Assembly (NCBI RefSeq): GCF_014750685.1
Contig: NZ_JAAXGE010000002.1
Location: 310,001-374,000, forward strand
Length of the DNA stretch: 64,000 bases
DNA from: Bacteroides sp. GM023
GTDB lineage: Bacteria; Bacteroidota; Bacteroidia; Bacteroidales; Bacteroidaceae
Direction of reading: 5' to 3'
A program made the position numbers and the translations under genes. The notes under the pieces were generated by a model. That model was not told the DNA's origin and did not search any database. It saw only the letters and a list, made by a program, of their open reading frames with translations. This document shows, one piece after another, positions 50,739-59,371 of this stretch. How positions within the stretch are numbered: the stretch's first letter is position 1; the number at the start of each line of letters is the position of its first letter.

Positions 50739-51941
50739 TTATTTCTTCTTTAAAATCAGATACGGTATCGTTTCCACATCGGACGTACTGTATTTCAATC
50801 CGATGCGCTTTGCCATATCGACATATTTCTGATTGCCCAATGCCGTTCCCGCCTCATAGAGAAGAATGGCAGCACGGGATTGGTCGAAAGGCTTAATCTG
50901 TTTGAATTTCCAGCTTTCGGGGTTCAGATAATAAGGATATAGATAATCTACTGCCTGTGAGGCCACTTTTCCGTTCGAAGCAGGGGTGCTCCATAAGTTG
51001 ATGCCTATCTGGCTCGTGATTTGATTGGCTTCCATCAAGGCTTCCAAAGCGAAAGTTGAATAATGCAGGGAGAGAGTTCGTTTCAACTCCTGGGGCAATG
51101 AACCGTCATCGGCAATCTGCGCACCCATTTTGGGAAGGATGCTTTGTTCAGCCACTTCGCGGATGCGGTCGGTACGGTCTAAGTAGGCCAACACCATCAA
51201 GTGAATGGCTTCGTACCACAATCCATGATTGTTGGCTGCATGAGATTCTCTTTGCCCTTGCGTGCTGTTCTCCATCCAGTAGCAGAAAGCAGTAGCCCAG
51301 TCATCGAGTTTTTTCTTGTCCGAGGGAGTCCAGCTTTTAGAGCCTTCTATCAGTTTGGCGACACCCAGCGCACGACTGAAACGACGTGAGTCAATAAAGC
51401 CCGAACCACGCATATTCTTCATACCCGGCACGGCTTGTGCGTAAGTCATATTCGGGTTCATGCCCAGTTTCGGGTCTGTAAACCAAGTTCTTAAATGATC
51501 GGCACATGCTTTGGCGTAGGCTTCTTTCCCGGTGATATAATAGAGTACACCCAGGCAGAAAGCGGCATCGCCGAAACGATTGGCATTCTCACGTTCGGGG
51601 TATTCGTAGACTTCAGGATTGCGTTCGCCATCTTTCCGGATGTAGGGAAGTCCGTCTGTTTTTGTAGAATCAGGCCACCAGTAGGGAGATAAGGTCATAT
51701 AATCCCGGGGGTCTTTGCTAGGGGGGAGTTTCTTTTTGGCAGTTACCGATAGAGGAGTCATCTTTATATATTTCTCTGCCATCTTTTCCTGCAATTCGAT
51801 GTACTGGGTAACGTCCTTGTCACCTTTCTGATAATCGTTCTTTAGCTGTTCAAGCAATGTCGCGTTAAACGGGCCTAACGGAGCGGCATTCAGTATTCCC
51901 CAGCAGAGGCATACAGCCCATATAGCAAAGATTCGTCTCAT
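50739..51941 (-). CDS. PL38-type alginate/glucuronan lyase
   Basis: This 400-residue protein (signal peptide to about residue 19, ILNAAP) is an (alpha/alpha) toroid lyase of the alginate_lyase (PF05426) type: DPRDYMTLSPYWWPDS, NRFGDAAFCLGVLYYITG, GSGFIDSRRFSRALG and AANNHGLWYEAIHLMV, with the Asn-His pair and a Tyr as likely neutraliser and base. This plan and length fit PL38, which contains mannuronate- and glucuronan-cleaving enzymes from gut Bacteroides. It lacks a lipobox and should act in the periplasm on imported oligouronates. Family assignment is by overall pattern and PUL context. Confidence 0.8.
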   Translation of the reverse strand: MRRIFAIWAVCLCWGILNAAPLGPFNATLLEQLKNDYQKGDKDVTQYIELQEKMAEKYIKMTPLSVTAKKKLPPSKDPRDYMTLSPYWWPDSTKTDGLPYIRKDGERNPEVYEYPERENANRFGDAAFCLGVLYYITGKEAYAKACADHLRTWFTDPKLGMNPNMTYAQAVPGMKNMRGSGFIDSRRFSRALGVAKLIEGSKSWTPSDKKKLDDWATAFCYWMENSTQGQRESHAANNHGLWYEAIHLMVLAYLDRTDRIREVAEQSILPKMGAQIADDGSLPQELKRTLSLHYSTFALEALMEANQITSQIGINLWSTPASNGKVASQAVDYLYPYYLNPESWKFKQIKPFDQSRAAILLYEAGTALGNQKYVDMAKRIGLKYSTSDVETIPYLILKKK

Positions 51942-52028
51942 AACTATTGTCTTTAAAGTAGGTAAGTAGTCGGGCAGTTAATGACTTACTGCCCGGCTAC
52001 TGTTTATTATTGAATCAATAATTCTTCT

Positions 52029-52781
52029 TTAAGAGAAGAAACAACCACCGTTAATATCAATGTTTGTACCTGTCAGGTAAGAAGATTCGGAGCAGGCGAG
52101 GAAGCAAACCAGGTCGGCAACTTCTTCGGCAGTTCCTTCACGACGCAATGCGTAAGAGCCTTTCATACGTTCGCGGTTTTCCGGCGTATTGAAGCGGTCG
52201 TGGAAAGAAGTGGCAATCGTACCCGGGCAGATAGCGTTGCAACGGATGCCCTGCGGGCCGAGTTCCTTCGCCATAGAACGGGTAAATGTCATTACCGCAC
52301 CTTTCGCAGTTGCGTACATGGAAGCGCCGTTACCACCGCCATCGCGTGCAGCCAATGAAGAGAAGTTAACGATAGAACCACCTGCCGGCATCATCGGAAC
52401 TACTTCACGGGTGCAAAGGAATACAGAACGCATATTGACATCCATCAGGAAGTCATACCAGTCTTCGTCCTGTTCGGTGATTTTCTTACGGCCTACAATT
52501 CCGCCCACCACATTCACCAATACATCCACCTTGTCACCAAAAGCCTTGTTGCACTCTGCAAAAAGATTCTTCACCGCGGCAGCCTTTGTCATATCGCCCT
52601 GAACAGCGATTGCTTCGCCACCGACATTTTTAATTAATGCCAGTGTTTCCTGTGCATCGGCTTCATTGTCGAAATAGTTCAAGCAAACTTTAGCACCTTC
52701 TGCTGCCAGTTTCACTGATATTGCACGACCAAGATCGCGCGCGCCACCTGTCACGATAGCTACTTTACCTTCTAATTTCAT
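52029..52781 (-). CDS. SDR-family reductase, probable DEH/5-keto uronate reductase
   Basis: The 250-residue short-chain dehydrogenase has the cofactor motif VTGGARDLGRA (residues 10-20), the NVVGG strand, catalytic Ser141/142, Tyr156 and Lys160 (MYATAKGAV), and the usual CPGTIATSF loop. In alginate loci a reductase in this place converts 4-deoxy-5-erythro-hexoseulose uronate (DEH) to 2-keto-3-deoxygluconate with NAD(P)H in the cytoplasm. It lies 24 nt downstream of the MFS transporter and in line with the KdgF-like cupin. Substrate is inferred from context. Confidence 0.85.
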   Translation of the reverse strand: MKLEGKVAIVTGGARDLGRAISVKLAAEGAKVCLNYFDNEADAQETLALIKNVGGEAIAVQGDMTKAAAVKNLFAECNKAFGDKVDVLVNVVGGIVGRKKITEQDEDWYDFLMDVNMRSVFLCTREVVPMMPAGGSIVNFSSLAARDGGGNGASMYATAKGAVMTFTRSMAKELGPQGIRCNAICPGTIATSFHDRFNTPENRERMKGSYALRREGTAEEVADLVCFLACSESSYLTGTNIDINGGCFFS

Positions 52782-52805
52782 AATTGTCTTGTTTTTAAAA
52801 TACGT

Positions 52806-54272
52806 TTATTTTTCTATTTGTTTAATCTCTCCTACTGTCAGGAAGATGGAGCACAAGGATAGCGGCACCAAAGCTCCCAACAGGCTGAATAATAATATCC
52901 AATTCGTGATATAACTGGCAAAAAGGATTGCCAGGATAGTGCCTAATACTGCCGAAGCGCCACCCAGTCCGGCCAAGGAACCGACAGACTTGCCGCTGTG
53001 CAAATCGCTCGGAATGGTCTGCAAGTTCGTCATGAAGAACTGGAAACCTCCCAACACCAAAGCCATAAAGACGATGGCAACCGGAGCCGTAGTAGACATG
53101 ATAGCTGCCAGGATGGACGGGATGATGATAAACCCACCAATCAACATAGCCGCCTTGCGGGCATAATTCACCGTATGTCCCCGGTTTATCAGCCAACCGG
53201 AATACCAACCGCCGGCAATACTTCCCAATGCCGCACCTACATAAGGTACCCAGGCGGAGAATGCCACTTCTTTAATATTCAGATGGAATACATCTGCCAA
53301 ATAAAGCGGCAGGAACGTCACGAACATCCACCAAATAGGATCAAGAAAGAATCGTCCTAAAATAACAGACCAGTTCTTCTTCACCCGGAGCAGTTCGCCC
53401 CAGCTCTTTCCTTTTTCTTCTGTCTTCAGTTCCTTTTCAGGCTGACCACTCAAGATATAAGTCCGTTCTTCTTCTGTAATCCAGGGATGTTTCTTCGGTC
53501 CTTCCTTATTGATAATCAACCAGGGAATCAACCAAATCAATCCTAATCCGCCGACTACGACGAACGTCAGTTTCCAGCCAAAGGCAATGAACAGCATCAG
53601 GATAATAATCGGTGCAAGGATAGAGCCGATGGAAGCTGCCGCTCCAAACAATCCCTGTGCAAAAGCACGCTCTTTCTGTGGGAACCATTCGGCATTGCTT
53701 TTCGTCGTACCGGGCCACGGTCCGGCTTCGCCCAGTCCGAGCATCATCCGGAAGAAAGTCAGCGAGAAAATTCCCCTGGAAAGAGAAGCCAATGCATCTG
53801 CCGTACCCCATATAAGTACACTCCAGAAGAAACCTTTCCGGCATCCGATCTTATCATACAGTTTTCCGGAAACAAGCTGGCTGATACCGTAGGCTATCAT
53901 AAAGAAGATAGTAATCAGACCGAGAATATCTTTCGCTTTTTGCGAAGCGTCAGGGTCATTGCGGTCTATCAGTCCGAGGTCGATGGCAATACCTTCGCGA
54001 TTGGTCACGAACGTAACTCCATTTTTCTCTTTCATCTGTACGTTGGCTACGCTGACAGAGTCCCGGTTTCCGTTTGCGGCCGTCAGGATATACTGTTCTC
54101 CTGTCAGGACGGCATGGTTGCCTTTATCTGCCAATGCATCCGCTTCGGGAACCAGGTGATAGTCGATATTAGCCACCCACATATAGTTGAGCGTACCTCT
54201 ATCCAGGTAATTGATAATGGTTATCAGCATGATTAACCCGATAACCACCCATCGGAGTCCTTTTACCTTCAT
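52806..54272 (-). CDS. MFS hexuronate transporter (ExuT-like) with a large periplasmic insertion
   Basis: A 488-residue major facilitator protein: TM1 (about 10-27, INYLDRGTLNY is the ExuT/ACS-family signature), TM2 from about residue 115, MFS loop KLYDKIGCRKGFFWS, RMMLGLGEAGPWPGTTKSNAEW and a normal C-terminal half. Between TM1 and TM2 there is an insertion of about 85 residues (about 30-114) where family members have a short loop. It would bring unsaturated monouronates or small oligouronates across the inner membrane. It is 4 nt from the cupin gene and upstream of the reductase. Confidence 0.9.
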   Translation of the reverse strand: MKVKGLRWVVIGLIMLITIINYLDRGTLNYMWVANIDYHLVPEADALADKGNHAVLTGEQYILTAANGNRDSVSVANVQMKEKNGVTFVTNREGIAIDLGLIDRNDPDASQKAKDILGLITIFFMIAYGISQLVSGKLYDKIGCRKGFFWSVLIWGTADALASLSRGIFSLTFFRMMLGLGEAGPWPGTTKSNAEWFPQKERAFAQGLFGAAASIGSILAPIIILMLFIAFGWKLTFVVVGGLGLIWLIPWLIINKEGPKKHPWITEEERTYILSGQPEKELKTEEKGKSWGELLRVKKNWSVILGRFFLDPIWWMFVTFLPLYLADVFHLNIKEVAFSAWVPYVGAALGSIAGGWYSGWLINRGHTVNYARKAAMLIGGFIIIPSILAAIMSTTAPVAIVFMALVLGGFQFFMTNLQTIPSDLHSGKSVGSLAGLGGASAVLGTILAILFASYITNWILLFSLLGALVPLSLCSIFLTVGEIKQIEK

Positions 54273-54276
54273 ATTA

Positions 54277-54621
54277 TCAGAGGTTTAAAAAGTCTGCACG
54301 TACAGGGCTGAATGTATCAATCAGGATACCGGCTTCGAGGCAAACACATCCGTGCAGCTCGTCGGGGGCTACATAATAACCGTCTCCGGCAGAAAGAATT
54401 TCTTTCTTGTCACCGATGGTTAGTTCGAATTTGCCGCTTACTACGTAAGTTGCCTGACTGTGGTAATGCTCGTGCATACTTCCTATCGCACCTTTGTCAA
54501 ATTTTACTTTGACCATCATCAACTGACCGTCATAGGCCATTATTTGACGATTAACACCCGGAGCAGGATTTTCCCACTTCAAATCTTTCTCAAACTGAAA
54601 AGTTTCACTACATGTTTTCAT
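54277..54621 (-). CDS. KdgF-like cupin, unsaturated uronate ring-opening
   Basis: This 114-residue single-domain cupin has the metal ligands of the family: His50 and His52 (SMHEHYHSQ), Gln56 and His90 (DELHGCV), and the glycine turn VVSGKFELTIGDK. KdgF enzymes convert 4,5-unsaturated monouronates from pectin or alginate into linear 5-keto forms (DKI or DEH). Its position upstream of the MFS and SDR genes (4-nt gap to MFS) is that of the first cytoplasmic step of the pathway. Confidence 0.86.
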   Translation of the reverse strand: MKTCSETFQFEKDLKWENPAPGVNRQIMAYDGQLMMVKVKFDKGAIGSMHEHYHSQATYVVSGKFELTIGDKKEILSAGDGYYVAPDELHGCVCLEAGILIDTFSPVRADFLNL

Positions 54622-54725
54622 ACTTCTGTCTATTAATGGTTTGTTATATTCTTAACTTATTCACCTTTTACTAATTGTCTCGCTTCATATTCATATTCTA
54701 AAAACAGGCTATTAACAGGTCATTT

Positions 54726-54835
54726 TCAGGTCATTAATTTATCATCCGTCAGGTATTAATAATTGAGTTGTCAGGTATTAACAGTTGAGCTGACAAGTAT
54801 TAATACTTGAGAAGTCAGGTATTAACACCTGAAAA
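54726..54835. repeat. 22-nt-period palindromic repeat array 3
   Basis: Four units of exactly 22 nt start at 54748, 54770, 54792 and 54814; each reads roughly gtcaggtattaa followed by a half-palindromic end, and the third contains the perfect palindrome CAAGTATTAATACTTG. A decayed unit with tcaggtcattaa lies upstream (54726-54747) and further half units (caggtcatt) at about 54716. The array fills the 229-nt gap between PL17 and the cupin gene inside the polyuronate operon. It is AT-rich, non-coding and of unknown function. Confidence 0.8.
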
Positions 54836-54850
54836 ACGGAAGATTAATAA

Positions 54851-57058
54851 TCATTTCATAAATACTCCGCAACGCCCGTTCCATGCATAATTAAGACCGT
54901 CGATGGTCAGATTATGTTTCTTCTCTTTACTATTATCCGTATTGCTAAGGCAAAGCATCACAAAATGTCCACCTTTATATATAGCCTTCACAACTGTATA
55001 GGAAGCCGTATCCATCACCACTTTTACTTCTTCGCAAGAGGAAGTCAGGTTATTGGAAGTTTCCATTACCACATCATAATCTCCGTGCGTCTCGATAGAT
55101 GTGGCAAATGTATGGTTCTTCCGTGCTTTTTCCCTTATCAGGAAGGCAGTCTCGTTTCTCAGATTAAAGTCCGGGTCATTGGCTCCCAAGCGAAGCATTT
55201 TCATCTCTGTCTGCGGAGTAGTCGCCGTACTGATAGTATAGAAACGATTCTTATTGACAAAGGTAAAGTTTGATGTATTCTTGCTCTCATTCTGCCCCCA
55301 GGCTTCCAGCCAAAGATGTTGGTAGCCGTCCTTTGTTCCAAGAGTTTTCAGTTCGTTACCGGCTTTGGTGTAGGGGAAGTTCAGAGAGACGAAATGCCCG
55401 TTATACCATAGAGGGTAGTCGTACTGATGCTCTTTGTCCGCATTTGCTTGTAGTACATCCAGGATCAGGGGGAATTGCAGGAAAGGTGTGGTCACGTAAG
55501 CTAATGTGCGCTTCATCTCTACGCCGGGGTAAGCATTGGTGTCCTTTGCTATCATTACCTGAAAATGTTCTCCGTTGAAATCATGGTAAATGATGTCCGA
55601 ATGGTAACGGGAAGATACTTTCATATCTCCGCCGAAGTTGGATGTTTCATCTACCACCAACGTGTTATGCGCGATTGTCTGCTTGGCAAACGATTGGTTC
55701 TCACGGGTATAATGTCCTTTGTATTTGGCTTCGATATTCAGGAAGCGGGAAGCGCCGTAGTCGGACAGAATCTCGTTTCCATTGTCGTAATAAGCCATCG
55801 TCAGTTTATCAAAATGACCGTGGCTCAAGCCGTGTGAGGTAGCTTTTAGTGTCAAGGCGCTGTTCAGACCGGAGTCTGTGGAGCGAATCACGGCTATGCC
55901 GCCTTCATCGCCTTTGCGTCCGTCGCGAAATACGCTGCTACGGTAAAGGATCAGAGCAGCCTCTCCACGGGCAATATCACGGGCTACCTTGAAGCCGCCG
56001 ATAGTAGGGAGATAGGTATGCTGGTACTTATCCGCAACGGATAACAGTGATTTATCCGAAGGATTGACGTTATACAATATGTCTACCGCATATACCAGTT
56101 CTTGCGCGGAAAGTCCTTTCAGCAATGCGTCATTGATATGAAAGAATTCACCTTCATAAGAGAGCTGTATCAATGTGGAGAGTGCTTTCGAAAGAATGTT
56201 GTCCCGGTAATTGAAGATTTTCAAGTCGGGCAGTTTGTTCTCGATACACTGGGCGAAGATGACGAAAGGCCAGATGGCATAACGCTGATAGTAGGCTCCT
56301 TCCGTGAAGTAACCGTCAGGAGAGAACAGGTAATCCATTTGGCGGATAAAGCCGCCCCGCTTGCCTGTTTCGTCAGAGCCGTAAAGTGCTTTCTTCACGT
56401 AATCTTCACGGTTCATGGCAAAGCCGATCATGCCGACGGCAGCCGTAGCCCATGTGGCATGGTTGTGCATCTTATTGAAAGTCTTGTTATTGGCATGGTT
56501 GTCTCCCATTCCATCCATGATGAAGTCTGCCATCGGGACAAACAGGTTCTTCTCGATAGTGGCACGTTGTTTGGATGAAAGTGTATTGTAGATACAGTCG
56601 TAGGCTACTGCTGTGTGTACCAGCCATACGCTTTCATTCAGTGTCTGCCAAAACAGACGTCCCGGAACAGGAGAGAGTTGCAAGGGGTGGAAACCCAAAG
56701 TGGGATATAGTTTCGCATAGGCTTCCAACATATTGGCTACATAGGCGGCATATTTCTTATCGCCGGTCAGTTGATAGGCGACTCCACAATGGAACATGGC
56801 ATAGTAATTGGATTTATGCTGTTCGTGCACCACTCCACCACCGCCATCCATCGGAACCGGAACGGATATAGGAGAGTTTACTGCTGCATCGGCTGCGCCC
56901 AACACTTCCGAGAGCGATTTGTCGAATCCGGGTATCGTCCCCTTTCCTGCCCTGATCTCGTTCACTTCTTCCTGTGTGAAAAGAAGGGACGGATGCTGGG
57001 CAAATGAAAGGAGACATCCTCCTAAAACCATGAATATACAACTAATAAGTTTTCTCAT
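54851..57058 (-). CDS. PL17 oligo-alginate lyase (heparinase II/III-like)
   Basis: The 735-residue protein has a signal peptide (about 1-20, LLSFAQHP), an N-terminal (alpha/alpha) toroid (about 25-360) and a C-terminal heparinase II/III beta-sandwich (about 370-735; GLSHGHFDKLTMAYYDNGNE). PL17 catalytic residues sit in order: Asn199-His200 (KMHNHATWA) and the Tyr256/257 pair in GAYYQRYAIWPF, close to the positions known for exolytic PL17 enzymes. It cleaves oligo-mannuronates to unsaturated monomers in the periplasm. It lies 45 nt downstream of PL6. Confidence 0.92.
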   Translation of the reverse strand: MRKLISCIFMVLGGCLLSFAQHPSLLFTQEEVNEIRAGKGTIPGFDKSLSEVLGAADAAVNSPISVPVPMDGGGGVVHEQHKSNYYAMFHCGVAYQLTGDKKYAAYVANMLEAYAKLYPTLGFHPLQLSPVPGRLFWQTLNESVWLVHTAVAYDCIYNTLSSKQRATIEKNLFVPMADFIMDGMGDNHANNKTFNKMHNHATWATAAVGMIGFAMNREDYVKKALYGSDETGKRGGFIRQMDYLFSPDGYFTEGAYYQRYAIWPFVIFAQCIENKLPDLKIFNYRDNILSKALSTLIQLSYEGEFFHINDALLKGLSAQELVYAVDILYNVNPSDKSLLSVADKYQHTYLPTIGGFKVARDIARGEAALILYRSSVFRDGRKGDEGGIAVIRSTDSGLNSALTLKATSHGLSHGHFDKLTMAYYDNGNEILSDYGASRFLNIEAKYKGHYTRENQSFAKQTIAHNTLVVDETSNFGGDMKVSSRYHSDIIYHDFNGEHFQVMIAKDTNAYPGVEMKRTLAYVTTPFLQFPLILDVLQANADKEHQYDYPLWYNGHFVSLNFPYTKAGNELKTLGTKDGYQHLWLEAWGQNESKNTSNFTFVNKNRFYTISTATTPQTEMKMLRLGANDPDFNLRNETAFLIREKARKNHTFATSIETHGDYDVVMETSNNLTSSCEEVKVVMDTASYTVVKAIYKGGHFVMLCLSNTDNSKEKKHNLTIDGLNYAWNGRCGVFMK

Positions 57059-57103
57059 CTTATATCATTTTCTTTTTCAATACTGGTATCGCGTGATAGC
57101 TGT

Positions 57104-59368
57104 TCAATTCTTCTTCAAACCGATAGAGAGTTTTTCCAGTTCGCTACCCTGAACCGGAGCATAATCGTATGCTTCAGCGTTGGTATAGGCGGGACGAATA
57201 TTGTACATCTTTCCCTGTATGGCTTGAGAAGTGGTGGTTACCATTCTGCCGGAGTTCCACAAGTTACAGTTCGCAATGCGTACTTTTTCCCAGGTGGCCT
57301 CATCCAAACGGATGGTTGCTCCGCCACGTCCGCTGTTATCAAAATTACAGTTTTCCACTGTCAGTACTTGCGGTCCGATCAGGCGCATGACGCTTCCGCG
57401 TTCTTTGTTGCAGCAGTCTACGAAGGTGCAATGTCTGATAGTAATATAAGGACCTGCCGTACTTTCGTCACTTCCACCGCGATAAATATTAATGGGTAAA
57501 CCCAGCAAGCGGTAGAAAGAGCAGTTCTCAATCAACATATCATCGGCATTATAGCGACCTATATCATCTTTTTCTGCTGCGTAATTGATAGCATCCCCTG
57601 ATAAATCGCGGAAGAAGCAGTTTCTGATAGTAACGCTTTTGGCAAAAGTAGCTTTTGTTCCTTTGATTGCAAAGAATCCGCCTTCTCCAAAGTTTTGGAA
57701 TTCGCAACCGTCTACTGTCAGTGTATAAGGCTGAATCATATCAAGAGCTGTGGAAATTCCGGCTTTAGCCAGTGCTTTTCCAGGTTCTAATACGCCGTCG
57801 AAGGCGATATTCTCAATGACCAGTTCACCGCCATCGGCGATAGTCACCATATTATCCGGCTTGTCACCGTTGAAACGGACAAGCGGTTTATTCGCCGGAT
57901 CAGCGGCACGAATCGTCAACGGTTTGTCGACGAGCATAGAGCGCTGAATGGGATACGTACCTTTCGACAGAATAATGATACCGCCCGGTTCTGCCGAATA
58001 AATGATTTCGGACAGATTCGTTCCCGGAGATACATTATATTTTTTATGGGTATTGGTTGTGGATTGTGCTATCTGGTTTTTAAACCATGAAGCGCCTTTG
58101 TCCTTACGTATCACAGCATCGTCGGGCAACTGAGGAGTTTTCACTTTTTCCGTAGTGAATCCCGGTGCTGAGTAGTTCTTGCCCAATTGCACTTTATTAC
58201 CTTTGAACTGGATACCCGATACGTCGTCAACGGCTATATAGGGCTGGTCGAGTTCCTTATTAATAATGGTATTGTCTGTAAAAGAGACTCTTTCAGGCGC
58301 AAGGGTACGTTCCATATCTTTGCCTGTACCAAATTCTATATTCGTGCAATCGACGAATGTATTGCGGTACATTTTGACATCGACAACCTGGCAATATCTG
58401 TTTGGCAATGAATTGGGTACGGCATCCATGACTCCTAAAGCTGAAAAGAAACGGGTGCCTGCCAAGCCGACCAATAGATTATCGTAAATCTGATGTCCGG
58501 CATTGACTACACGGATACCGCCTGTGTTACGACGCCCGTTGCCGATAAATAAATTATCATTCACCGTATTACGGTCACCATGACGCAAAGCGACTACTCC
58601 TTCACATTCCAGCAAAGTATTGTTTCGGATAATGTTATCACTGGATTTAATAGAGATTACTTCCACTTCGCCGGAGCAACGTTCGAACAGGTTATTTTCA
58701 ATGATTGTATTTGAGGAACTGTAAGCCTGTTGAGAAGTTCCCACACGCATTGTTTCGGCTCCGTTCGATCCATATACAGGTCTTTCACCAAAATAGTTAT
58801 GGTCGATCAGGTGATGATTTTCCAGGCAACGTTCGTCGTTGAGGATGACAATTAATGTCACCCCCAAATTAAGTTTTCCTGTCAACGAACAATGGTCTAC
58901 TCTGTTGTGACGACCATAAAGCAATATATAGCTATAAGCCTGATCCCGGCGGGACGGATTGAATTTATCTATCACACAATTCGTCAGGCGGCAGTGATTA
59001 GCCAGTTCCTGTCCGTTACGGAATTCTATTACGGAACCCTTGGGAGCGTATCCATCAGTAAAATGTAATCCGCTGACAGACATCCATTCGCCTGCTATCC
59101 GCAGGGTGGAGCCGCCTTCTATCTTTACCTTTCCTGGGTTCAGGGCTTCTATGGTAATGGGAGCTTTTTCGGTTCCTTTACCCATCCACTTCAACTGCAT
59201 GTCTTTGTACTGACCGTCCTTGATATAGATTTGGTCACCCGGTTGCACAGTTTTTAAGCAGGAAGCTACTTCGGGAAGCGTTACGTCATATCTTTTTGCA
59301 AAAGAGACTAACGGTAGCCCGATGAGCAGGGAAGCTATAATTGCCTTATGTATATTTCGTGTCATCAT
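57104..59368 (-). CDS. PL6 alginate lyase (chondroitinase-B fold), two beta-helix domains
   Basis: The 754-residue protein has a signal peptide (about 1-24) and an N-terminal parallel beta-helix (about 26-400) with the PL6 active site: base Lys241 in VEVISIKSSDNIIRNN and acid Arg262 in VALRHGDRN, both conserved in the family. A second beta-helix (about 430-745; repeated IENIAFDG, IRNCFFRD, VENCNFDNS) follows, as in two-domain alginate lyases. PL6 enzymes depolymerise alginate or its MG blocks, here probably in the periplasm or, less likely, at the surface. It is 3 nt after the TIG lipoprotein gene. Confidence 0.93.
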   Translation of the reverse strand: MMTRNIHKAIIASLLIGLPLVSFAKRYDVTLPEVASCLKTVQPGDQIYIKDGQYKDMQLKWMGKGTEKAPITIEALNPGKVKIEGGSTLRIAGEWMSVSGLHFTDGYAPKGSVIEFRNGQELANHCRLTNCVIDKFNPSRRDQAYSYILLYGRHNRVDHCSLTGKLNLGVTLIVILNDERCLENHHLIDHNYFGERPVYGSNGAETMRVGTSQQAYSSSNTIIENNLFERCSGEVEVISIKSSDNIIRNNTLLECEGVVALRHGDRNTVNDNLFIGNGRRNTGGIRVVNAGHQIYDNLLVGLAGTRFFSALGVMDAVPNSLPNRYCQVVDVKMYRNTFVDCTNIEFGTGKDMERTLAPERVSFTDNTIINKELDQPYIAVDDVSGIQFKGNKVQLGKNYSAPGFTTEKVKTPQLPDDAVIRKDKGASWFKNQIAQSTTNTHKKYNVSPGTNLSEIIYSAEPGGIIILSKGTYPIQRSMLVDKPLTIRAADPANKPLVRFNGDKPDNMVTIADGGELVIENIAFDGVLEPGKALAKAGISTALDMIQPYTLTVDGCEFQNFGEGGFFAIKGTKATFAKSVTIRNCFFRDLSGDAINYAAEKDDIGRYNADDMLIENCSFYRLLGLPINIYRGGSDESTAGPYITIRHCTFVDCCNKERGSVMRLIGPQVLTVENCNFDNSGRGGATIRLDEATWEKVRIANCNLWNSGRMVTTTSQAIQGKMYNIRPAYTNAEAYDYAPVQGSELEKLSIGLKKN

Positions 59369-59371
59369 TAA

